Assembly (NCBI GenBank): GCA_015066085.1
Contig: SVPA01000013.1
Coordinates: forward strand, 1 to 38,378
DNA from: Oscillospiraceae bacterium
GTDB lineage: Bacteria; Bacillota; Clostridia; Oscillospirales; Acutalibacteraceae
DNA: 38,378 nucleotides
Direction: 5' to 3'
Below are positions 31,145 to 38,378 of this stretch, piece by piece. Position numbers and translations under genes: made by a program. Under the pieces are notes generated by a model. That model worked only from the letters and a program-made list of their open reading frames with translations, searched no databases and was not told where the DNA came from. Each line of letters opens with the position of its first letter. Position 1 is the stretch's first letter.

Positions 31145-33445
31145 ATGAAAGAAAGCGTAAAGGACAGGCTTAATCTGGGGGAAATTAAAGTTTTGGACAT
31201 TTTAAAAGAAACGGCAAAACAGGCGCTTAGCCTCGGGGCCGGTTTTCTTATGGCACGGGGGGCGGTTTTTGGGGAAATTATGCCGTTTGGACTTGCCTTT
31301 GCCGCCTCAGTTCCGACCGATTATTTAGCAAGTGCCGCATTCGGTTGTTTTATAGGATATCTTGTCCCTGCGGCAGACTCGGATTATTTTAGGTATCTTG
31401 CGGCGCTTTTTGCCGTTGTTGCAATAAAGGCTCTGCTTGCCTTTATAACCCGACTAGCATCAAGACCGCTACTTTGTTCGCTAACGGCAGGAATCGTTAC
31501 CTGTGCGACGGGGCTTGTCAGCAGTGTTGGCGATATAAGGGCAAGTGTTTTTGCCGTTGCCGAAGCCGTTCTTGCCTTTTCGGGCGCCTACTTTATTTCA
31601 AAAACCTTTTCGGTAGGTTCGGTAAAAAACGGACTTAAAGGGGTTGACCTTGCCTGTCTGCTGATTTCGGTAAATATGTTGCTTGTCGGGCTTATGTCCT
31701 TTGTTCCGGGGGGTATTTCGATTGGCATTATTCTTGCCGTTTCCTTTATTCTTCTTGTGTCCCGTTTCTCCGGCGGAGGAGCGGTTTGCGGAATTGTTTC
31801 GGGTTTTGCCGCCGCTTTGTCGGGGGCGGACCTTACCGCCGCTATCAGCCTTTGTCTTGCGGGGCTTATTTGCGGTATTTTCTCCTCTTTCGGAAAATAC
31901 GCTCAGATTGCCGCCTTTATTGGAGCGGCGCTTGTGGCAAGTGCGGTTGGGGGAAACCTTGCACAGTCGGCAGCAATTTTGATTGAGTCGCTTTTTGGCT
32001 CGGCACTGTTTCTTATGATACCAAAATCGGTTGCTATGAGGTCGGGAAAACTGTTCTCTCCTCCGACCAAAACGGTATGCGAAAATTCTATGAAGAAAAT
32101 GGTCACTATGCGTCTTAATTTTGCCGCCGGCGCCTTAAACGATGTAAGTGACACGGTAAGTTCGGTCGCAAGGGAACTTTCCCGAATAAATTCGCCCGAC
32201 TTTAACTGGGTTCTTCACGGGGTTGAACAGGAAGCCTGCTCGGGCTGTTCCCTTTGCACCGCTTGTTGGGAAACAAGAAAGGCCGATACCGTTTCGGACA
32301 TTCTTGAAATGGTAAAATCGGTCAGAGAGGGCGCCGCAGCCGATGCGGTAGAAGGCCCCGACGCTTTTTTGGGGCGTTGTCTTCGCCCAAGCCGTGTTGG
32401 ACAGGCTGTTCATAAATTTTACAGCGACTATGCTTCAAGAATGGCGGCGGAAAACCGAATCAGTGATGTCAGAAGCGTTGTTTCGGAGCAGTTTAACGGA
32501 ATTTCAAATATGCTCAAGGATATGGCGGCGGAACTTGACCGAGAGGAAGCCTTTGACGAGAGTACCGCCTTAAAAATATCCGAAGCGCTTAAAAATATTG
32601 ATATTCGAGCCGACGAGTGCAGTTGCTCGATTGACCGATACGGCAGAATGACGGTTGAAGTTATATCAAAAACAGTAAACGGAACTAAATATAACCGAAT
32701 GAAACTGCTTAGGCAGATTGAGGTTTGCTGTGACCGAGATTTTGAGCCTCCCGTTATAACCGAGTCGGCAGGTAAGGTTTTTATTACTCTTACCGAACGG
32801 GCCGACCTCACGCTTGATACGGGAATATATCAAATCCCTGCCTCTCCGTCGGGTATTAGCGGCGACGCTTACAGCACCTTTTTGGACGGCAAGGGCAGAG
32901 CCTTTATGGTTATGTCGGACGGAATGGGAACGGGGGGCAGAGCCGCAGTTGACGGCGCAATGGCGTCAGGGCTTATGACAAGGCTTTTAAAGGCAGGTTT
33001 TGGGTATGACTGCTCACTTAATATTCTCAACTCGGCGATGCTCTTTAAGTCAACCGACGAATCTTTAGCAACGATTGATATCGGTTGTGTCGACCTCTTT
33101 TCAGGCAGAACCGATATGCTTAAAGCGGGGGCGGCGCCAACCATTGTCCGCCGAAACGGAAAATGCGGGGTTGCTAAAAGCACCTCCTTGCCGGTTGGAA
33201 TTCTTCGGGATATCGGTTTTGATAAAGCAACCGTAAAACTTCGGGCAGGAGATATTATTGTTATGATGTCAGACGGAGTTACGGGAGAAGGTACCGATTG
33301 GATTTGCGCCGAAATTGAGGCTTGGAAAGAGAAAGACGCCCGTCACCTTGCCGAACACCTTGCACACTGTGCCAAAAGGCGCAGAACCGATAATCATAGC
33401 GACGATATTACCGTTATGGCGGCTATAATAGAAAAGGCTGTGTAG
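31145..33445 (+). CDS. spoIIE: Stage II sporulation protein E (serine phosphatase)
   Basis: A 766-residue SpoIIE (B. subtilis 827). About ten hydrophobic helices fill residues 40-300. A central regulatory domain (about 310-570) includes a Cys-rich stretch CSGCSLCTACW near 371-381. A PP2C-type phosphatase domain (about 575-766) follows: FMVMSDGMGTGGRAAVDG with metal ligand D592, LKAGAAPTIVRR, LPVGIL, IVMMSDGVTGEG and DDITVMAAII. In known systems it dephosphorylates SpoIIAA to free sigma-F in the forespore and interacts with FtsZ at the polar septum. AAGGAG lies 7-8 nt before ATG. The stop codon is inside the terminator stem. It shows that the organism, or its recent ancestor, sporulates. Confidence 0.96.
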   Translation: MKESVKDRLNLGEIKVLDILKETAKQALSLGAGFLMARGAVFGEIMPFGLAFAASVPTDYLASAAFGCFIGYLVPAADSDYFRYLAALFAVVAIKALLAFITRLASRPLLCSLTAGIVTCATGLVSSVGDIRASVFAVAEAVLAFSGAYFISKTFSVGSVKNGLKGVDLACLLISVNMLLVGLMSFVPGGISIGIILAVSFILLVSRFSGGGAVCGIVSGFAAALSGADLTAAISLCLAGLICGIFSSFGKYAQIAAFIGAALVASAVGGNLAQSAAILIESLFGSALFLMIPKSVAMRSGKLFSPPTKTVCENSMKKMVTMRLNFAAGALNDVSDTVSSVARELSRINSPDFNWVLHGVEQEACSGCSLCTACWETRKADTVSDILEMVKSVREGAAADAVEGPDAFLGRCLRPSRVGQAVHKFYSDYASRMAAENRISDVRSVVSEQFNGISNMLKDMAAELDREEAFDESTALKISEALKNIDIRADECSCSIDRYGRMTVEVISKTVNGTKYNRMKLLRQIEVCCDRDFEPPVITESAGKVFITLTERADLTLDTGIYQIPASPSGISGDAYSTFLDGKGRAFMVMSDGMGTGGRAAVDGAMASGLMTRLLKAGFGYDCSLNILNSAMLFKSTDESLATIDIGCVDLFSGRTDMLKAGAAPTIVRRNGKCGVAKSTSLPVGILRDIGFDKATVKLRAGDIIVMMSDGVTGEGTDWICAEIEAWKEKDARHLAEHLAHCAKRRRTDNHSDDITVMAAIIEKAV

Positions 33446-33466
33446 AAAAATCTACACAGCCTTTTT
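33432..33466 (+). terminator. spoIIE terminator overlapping the stop codon
   Basis: A 15-bp stem (33432-33446 with 33451-33465), AAAA loop and T5. The last codons and stop (GCT GTG TAG) lie in the left arm. Confidence 0.9.
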
Positions 33467-33479
33467 GATATAAAAAAAT

Positions 33480-33507
33480 ACGGCACACTTCTTTCGAAGT
33501 GTGCCGT
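33480..33507 (-). terminator. Terminator of the giant surface-protein gene
   Basis: Perfect 12-bp stem ACGGCACACTTC with its complement (33480-33491, 33496-33507), 4-nt loop and A/T-run tail (T7) on the minus strand, about 20 nt past the stop at 33527. Confidence 0.9.
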
Positions 33508-33526
33508 TTAGTTCGTTTAACCTAAA

Positions 33527-36500
33527 TTACTCTTCGGTTCCAGGGGTTTCCTGTTCTACCTCGGGAGTTTCGGCGGCGGCGGCAGCAAGGGCTGCGGCTT
33601 TTGCTGCCTTTTTATTTTTGACCGAACGAACGATAATGATAATGATAAGAACAATAATAGCAAGGAAGATAACTGCTGCTGCGATGAGGATAATTACTCC
33701 GATTAAGCCAAGAGCAAGAACATTTTCTACAAGTTCTTTACCGGAGTTAAGAACACCGCCGAGAAGTCCTCCTTCGGGTTCGGGTGAGAGGAGGTTGGGG
33801 TTAAATCCGTCAACCTTACCGATTTCACCTTCGTTACCTGTGGGAACAACATGGAAATCGTCGAAGAAGAGTTCAACGCCGGGGGTTGTTCTGAACACAA
33901 TGTAAGGAGCGTTAGCAACAAATGTAATTCTATACTGAATCCATTCGCCAGCAGTAAGACCGGTAAATTCGAGTCCAACCTCGTGACCTACGATATCGTC
34001 GTTAACGTCACCATAGAGAGCGTGGAGAACTTCAATCTGACCGCTTGCACCGTCTTCTTTGGAAGACATCCAGAAGTTAATGTCGTATTCCTTACCAATT
34101 TCAAGAGGTGTCTTATAACCTACAAGGAACATCGGGGCTTCGGTGCCGTCAGCAAGTACCTGCATCGAGCGAAGTCCTGTATGAATGTTTTTGGGGTTAT
34201 ATCCTGCTACGCCGGGCTGATAATACTGAGCGCCTGCGTTAACATCATACTCGGGATAGGTGTCTCCCTCAAAGTCCTGAATAAATCCAACTGCTTCCCA
34301 CTTAGCATATACATAGCAGTTATAGTTGGGGAAGGTTTCAATCTTGAATTCATAGTCGCAAGTGTCAAACGCATGCCATCCGACAAACTTATAACCATAA
34401 CGGGTAGGTGTGGGGAACTGGTCATAAGGAACCTTGCTGCCGAGGGGGAAGCCCCAAACCGGCTCATGTTGAGATGCACCGTCACCGGTTACAAAACTAA
34501 TACTTACCTTCGGTGCTTCGCGCTTGCAGGAATACTTGTCGTTTGCAAATCCGCGAAGAACAGGAGTTCCGTTTTTAACGGTTTTCCAAACGTTTTTAAA
34601 GTCGAATCCCTTCATAAGGGTTGCAGCACGGTCGCCTTGCATTGCATAAAGACTGGAAGCAACGATAGTAATTTTGTCGTTGGGTAAACCGTCAACATAT
34701 ACATTGTTGTATCTAGGATTCGCTACAGGAGAGTCATATTTAGTACCATTACCAATCTTTTCACGGTCGGGTGTTGAAGCATAGCAGTTTGTAAGTTCCA
34801 TACCGGACTCGTATGCTTGCCAAGCATCACCGAAGAAGGAACCGCCTCTGTAAGAGTAGGAGGGAATAGAGGGAACAGAATAGCAGTTAAAGAATCTAGC
34901 ACCTGCGCCTGAACCGCCTATAAATCCACCAACAACGTTACCCTTAAGGGTTACTCCGGGACCTACGAAACATTCGCTGAACATAGGAGCGTCATCCATG
35001 CTACCGGTCCATATGTTGCTCGCATCGTGACCGTCTTTGTCCCAGTTGTGAAGCTGACCAACAAATGCAGCACCATAAGCATATTTATTAGCGGGCAGAT
35101 TTACATTTTCGTTAATAATTGTAGAATTGTCGATACCGAGTTTTTCAATAACTGCTCCGGCGGTCATTGAACCGAAGAGAGCGCAGTTTTTACCGTCTTT
35201 CTTATTGAAATAAAGACCGGTAATAACGTGATATCCACCGTCGAGATGTCCTTGGAAGATAGTGCTTATAGCAATATCTCCGCCTTCATACCATTCTCTT
35301 GCGTTCTTTTCCCAATTGGGCTTAGAGGTATCGTTAAGTCTAATATCGCGAGTTATTTTGTAATAGTTATCCTTAGTAGAACCTAAGTTCAAAACAAGAT
35401 AAGCAAGTTGTTCAGCAGTTTCGATGATATAGGGGTCTGCCTTAGTTCCCTTACCGCCTGCAAATCCGGTTGCAACAAATCCGGACCAAACAGCACCGGG
35501 AGTACCTTCAAGGCTAACTGCCGAAATCTTCTTCAACTGAGGAGTTTTGCCTTCTTCTGTATACCAAGCAGTGCCCCACTGAAGTTCGGGCATTGCTGTT
35601 TTAGCGGCACTACCATACATAGCGCTCTTTTCAACAACGGTTGTAGGTAGAACAGTACATGCTACATCACTGTAAACAGCGGCGCATTTGTTGTATCTGC
35701 CTTTTTCGTCGCGGGTGGGCTTGTAGCCAATAGTGTAGCAGTTTGAGAAGTTGTTTCTGGTGGAGTTGGTGCCATGGGTGTTACCAAGTAAGCCATATAT
35801 ATATCCGGTTGATTCAAGTTTAGCGGTTGAGTAAGAGAAGGAAATGTCAACAGGTGCAGGATATGCACGGCCAACAAGTCCGCCTACCATATAGCCTTTA
35901 AGGGTTACCGATTCGTCGGCAGAACATCCCATAATGGTAACCGGTGTAGTGTCTTCCTTGTTGGTACAACCAACAATTGCGCCAACGTCGTTTCTACCCG
36001 AAATATAGGAATTGCGAATATGGAGATTGCGGATAGTAGCGCCCGCAGTTGCTAACGGGAATAAGCCGGCTTTATAAGTTGACTTCTCGGAAGTTTCGGG
36101 AGTCTGATTTAAATATAATCCGTAAATGGTGTGTCCGTCACCTTCGAAATATCCTGCAAAGGCACCAGCGGTTGCTTCGGTAAACCAAGGTGTTGCGGTG
36201 TCTTTCCAGTTTGCTTTTGTAGTATCGTTTACATAAATATCGTTAGCAAGTTTATAGAACTTACCGCTTGTTGAGTAACTCGCTACAAGATACTTAAGTT
36301 GGTCAAGAGTCTTAATGATATAGGGATCGTCTTTGGTTCCCTTTCCGCTTTCATAAGCAGAATCATCAAGAGAAATATCTATATCTTCGCCGGTAACCTT
36401 GCCTTTGAAGAGTTTAAGAATGGGGGTGCCGCCTTCAACAGTTTGGAAAACATTGGTGTAATCAAGGCCGGGCATATGCTGTCTGGCAAGTTCGCCATAC

Positions 36501-38378
36501 ATATTTGCCTTATCAACAACGGTCCACTTTTTAGTGTTTGCGCTGTTAGCGGCAACGCTACCGTAACCATTTTTAAAGGGTTCATTGTCTGCAGATACAA
36601 GTGTCTGAGTGTTGACGTCAGAGTCACTGTAATGGACTTCTGTGTCTGTAGCGTAACCGTTTTTAAATGTTAAAGAAGCCTTGTTTATTTTTGCGACAAC
36701 AGAACCCCTATAGGTGGGTGCTGCAACGGTTGCTTTACTATAGCTGTTAGTGATGTCTACCTGAGCAAGGTTGTTAATTTGATGTCCTTCAGCACCGCCG
36801 ATAAATCCGCCTGCCCATGTAGCGCTTATAATAACGGTTTCGTCAACAAAGCACTTATCAATTGTTATAACGTTTCCGTTTGCACGGCCGATAAATGCGC
36901 CCGAAATCCACGCAGTATTGTTAATATAAGCGTGACGCATACCAAGATTTTTAATTGATACATCACGTTTTTTACCGTCTGTATCAAATACTTGAGGAAT
37001 AAGACCTATGTTTCTGCCGGATACGGTAGTGTTGTAATAAAGTCCGTAAACTATAAATCCTGCACCGTCAATATGACCATTGAAGTTAGGTGCGGTACCA
37101 TCAACCGAGGCAACCTTGTTAGAGATGCTTGTAGTTCCGTAGAACCAAGAGTTGTTGCCGGATTCATCGTACCAATTCTTTTTAGAAACATCGTTAAGAT
37201 ATATGTCTTTAGTAAGTTTATAATATAGTCCGTTACCGCCCGACTTAATCATTAAGGCAAGTTCACCTGCGTTTTGAATAAGAATGGGGTCGGATTCGGT
37301 TCCGGCACTCTTATCTGCGAAGGACTTAGAAACTGCTCCGGTCCAAATGCCTTTATCGTCTTCGACAGGCTTGTCGTCGGTCTGAGCAAGTTTTTCTGCG
37401 AAAAGTTTAAGAACAGGAGTTCCGGTTAAAACGGTTGTCCAAACAGTGTCAAAATCGAGGTTCATATTGTCTTTTGCTGCAGGACCAGTCATTTGTTCAA
37501 GCGATAAAACGGTCCAAGAGTTACCTTTTACGGTATCCTTGTCGTCACATTTAGAAACAGCATAACAGTTTACATAAGCATTGGGAGCCATTGTAGAAAC
37601 AAATTTATCGTTTCCTGATGCTTTGTAAAGTTTGCCGTTACTGTAACTGTTCTTAATTTGCCATTTACCGGTATAACTGGCCAAAAATTTACCGTATGAA
37701 CGTTCATTTGGGGCAGTAATCTCTGCCAAAGAGAAGCAGTTGTCGATAGTTACATTACATTCTGTGCTGCTTATTTTAATATAGCCAACAAATCCGCCGG
37801 CATAAACTCCGCTTGCAAAAACGGTTTCGTCAACAAAGCACTGGGTAAACACTGCTTTGCTGTCTTCTTCTTTAACACGACCTACAAAAGCGCCTGCGGT
37901 GCCTGAAGGAGAAGAAAGATTAGCATATCTGATGCCAAGTCTAGTGAAGGTTGCGGTTTCACCTGCGGGAACGCCTATAACAAGACCTGCGTCATCGTCT
38001 GCAGCGGTTTTAGAGGAATAAAGACCATAAATAATGTTTCCGTTACCGTCAATAGTACCGTAGAATCCGGTAGTTGAAACGCTGTTCCAAGAGTTTTTAG
38101 CAGTTTCTGCCCATTTGTCGTTAGAAACATCGTTTAGATAGATGTCTTTAGTGAGTTGATAGTATTTGCCCAGACCGCCGTTTTTAACAGCTAGAGCAAG
38201 TTCACCTGCGTTTTGAATAAGAATGGGGTCGGATTCGGTACCGGCACTCTTATCTGCGAAGGATTTAGAAATTGTTCCGTTCCAAATGCCTTTTTCGTCT
38301 TCAGTGGGAGCTTGGGGTCCCTCGGGTTTAACGAGTTTATCGAGGAACGGGGTAAGAACGGGGGTTTTTCCTTCAACA
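33527..38378 (-). CDS. Giant repetitive surface protein, N-terminus outside the window
   Basis: The frame is open to the right edge, giving about 1616 residues; an internal GTG at 37852 is not the start. Visible order: the tail of one repeat, then four repeats of about 300-313 residues beginning near 38290, 37351, 36354 and 35454. Each repeat has GTxxDPxxIxxxxxL, then YKLTxDIYLND, then GxxDGxGxxIxGLY, then GAFVG...CFVDET..GGFIG and NxYS blocks like GLUG-type beta-helix repeats, and ends TPVLKLF. A Listeria-Bacteroides (InlB B-like) domain follows (about 34290-34505: FVTGDG, YKFVGWHAF, CYVYAKWE). Next is a jelly-roll carbohydrate-binding-like domain (33835-34290: FEGDTYPEYD, FFDDFHVVP). A C-terminal helix (33620-33720) and a Lys/Ala/Glu tail close the protein. 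No LPXTG was seen, so it is held by the helix. Likely an adhesin or glycan-binding surface protein. Confidence 0.85.
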   Translation of the reverse strand, partial: VEGKTPVLTPFLDKLVKPEGPQAPTEDEKGIWNGTISKSFADKSAGTESDPILIQNAGELALAVKNGGLGKYYQLTKDIYLNDVSNDKWAETAKNSWNSVSTTGFYGTIDGNGNIIYGLYSSKTAADDDAGLVIGVPAGETATFTRLGIRYANLSSPSGTAGAFVGRVKEEDSKAVFTQCFVDETVFASGVYAGGFVGYIKISSTECNVTIDNCFSLAEITAPNERSYGKFLASYTGKWQIKNSYSNGKLYKASGNDKFVSTMAPNAYVNCYAVSKCDDKDTVKGNSWTVLSLEQMTGPAAKDNMNLDFDTVWTTVLTGTPVLKLFAEKLAQTDDKPVEDDKGIWTGAVSKSFADKSAGTESDPILIQNAGELALMIKSGGNGLYYKLTKDIYLNDVSKKNWYDESGNNSWFYGTTSISNKVASVDGTAPNFNGHIDGAGFIVYGLYYNTTVSGRNIGLIPQVFDTDGKKRDVSIKNLGMRHAYINNTAWISGAFIGRANGNVITIDKCFVDETVIISATWAGGFIGGAEGHQINNLAQVDITNSYSKATVAAPTYRGSVVAKINKASLTFKNGYATDTEVHYSDSDVNTQTLVSADNEPFKNGYGSVAANSANTKKWTVVDKANMYGELARQHMPGLDYTNVFQTVEGGTPILKLFKGKVTGEDIDISLDDSAYESGKGTKDDPYIIKTLDQLKYLVASYSTSGKFYKLANDIYVNDTTKANWKDTATPWFTEATAGAFAGYFEGDGHTIYGLYLNQTPETSEKSTYKAGLFPLATAGATIRNLHIRNSYISGRNDVGAIVGCTNKEDTTPVTIMGCSADESVTLKGYMVGGLVGRAYPAPVDISFSYSTAKLESTGYIYGLLGNTHGTNSTRNNFSNCYTIGYKPTRDEKGRYNKCAAVYSDVACTVLPTTVVEKSAMYGSAAKTAMPELQWGTAWYTEEGKTPQLKKISAVSLEGTPGAVWSGFVATGFAGGKGTKADPYIIETAEQLAYLVLNLGSTKDNYYKITRDIRLNDTSKPNWEKNAREWYEGGDIAISTIFQGHLDGGYHVITGLYFNKKDGKNCALFGSMTAGAVIEKLGIDNSTIINENVNLPANKYAYGAAFVGQLHNWDKDGHDASNIWTGSMDDAPMFSECFVGPGVTLKGNVVGGFIGGSGAGARFFNCYSVPSIPSYSYRGGSFFGDAWQAYESGMELTNCYASTPDREKIGNGTKYDSPVANPRYNNVYVDGLPNDKITIVASSLYAMQGDRAATLMKGFDFKNVWKTVKNGTPVLRGFANDKYSCKREAPKVSISFVTGDGASQHEPVWGFPLGSKVPYDQFPTPTRYGYKFVGWHAFDTCDYEFKIETFPNYNCYVYAKWEAVGFIQDFEGDTYPEYDVNAGAQYYQPGVAGYNPKNIHTGLRSMQVLADGTEAPMFLVGYKTPLEIGKEYDINFWMSSKEDGASGQIEVLHALYGDVNDDIVGHEVGLEFTGLTAGEWIQYRITFVANAPYIVFRTTPGVELFFDDFHVVPTGNEGEIGKVDGFNPNLLSPEPEGGLLGGVLNSGKELVENVLALGLIGVIILIAAAVIFLAIIVLIIIIIVRSVKNKKAAKAAALAAAAAETPEVEQETPGTEE
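37259..37363. repeat. 105-bp DNA repeat, copy at 38198-38302
   Basis: The segments 37259-37363 and 38198-38302, 939 bp apart (313 codons), differ at 6 of 105 positions, while surrounding parts of the protein repeats have diverged far more. They encode the KSFADKSAGTESDPIL segment that starts a repeat. Confidence 0.8.

Noticed and set aside
38191-38376. 61-codon frame at the right edge
   Set aside because: It is an out-of-frame shadow of the surface-protein gene, whose own frame is open to the window end.

Overview
The window reads as chromosomal DNA of an uncultured, spore-forming member of the Firmicutes (class Clostridia). The basis is spoIIE with a Spo0A-type promoter, soj/spo0J-type parA-parB beside serS, consensus sigma-A promoters (17-nt spacers, often an extended -10 TGN), strong GGAGG-type ribosome sites, frequent TTG/GTG starts and many U-tract terminators. 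No rRNA or phage structural gene was seen.

Layout. (1) 1-4.5 kb is an accessory patch: divergent tRNA-Tyr and tRNA-Thr, an array of small hairpins, a two-helix membrane protein and a two-gene restriction-modification system. It is visibly more AT-rich than the rest, and a 16-nt repeat of the tRNA-Tyr 3' end (15/16) lies at its right edge. (2) 4.5-16.5 kb is housekeeping: greA; the rsmA-araC-membrane protein operon (minus strand); gdhA with a palindrome at its start site; a DUF5067-like protein; prfC; a permease plus cytidylate-kinase-like operon; sstT with an LCP cell-wall protein. (3) 16.5-21.5 kb, minus strand: a zinc-ribbon membrane protein split by a -1 frameshift at an A AAA AAG heptamer, then serS, parB, parA, and eno. 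(4) 21.6-30.3 kb, plus strand, a long operon-like run: rlmB, a P-type-ATPase-like membrane protein that has lost its catalytic signatures (and carries a 5' frameshift), an O-antigen-ligase-like protein, metG, tatD, a GtrB-like glycosyltransferase and a 35-residue Asn/Gln/Lys-rich miniprotein. (5) 30.3-33.5 kb: a ZIP metal transporter and spoIIE. (6) 33.5 kb to the end, minus strand: the 3' 4.85 kb of a giant repetitive surface protein whose N-terminus lies outside the window.

How the parts fit: parA-parB, spoIIE and the LCP, glycosyltransferase and ligase genes together concern chromosome segregation, sporulation and envelope building. greA, prfC, serS, metG, rsmA and rlmB serve transcription and translation. 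The most unusual items are the degenerate P-type ATPase, the zinc-ribbon frameshift, the hairpin array, the 21-nt-spacer spoIIE promoter and the four-repeat surface protein. The two frameshifts both look like one base missing from a six-base homopolymer, so sequencing error must be excluded before either is treated as biology.
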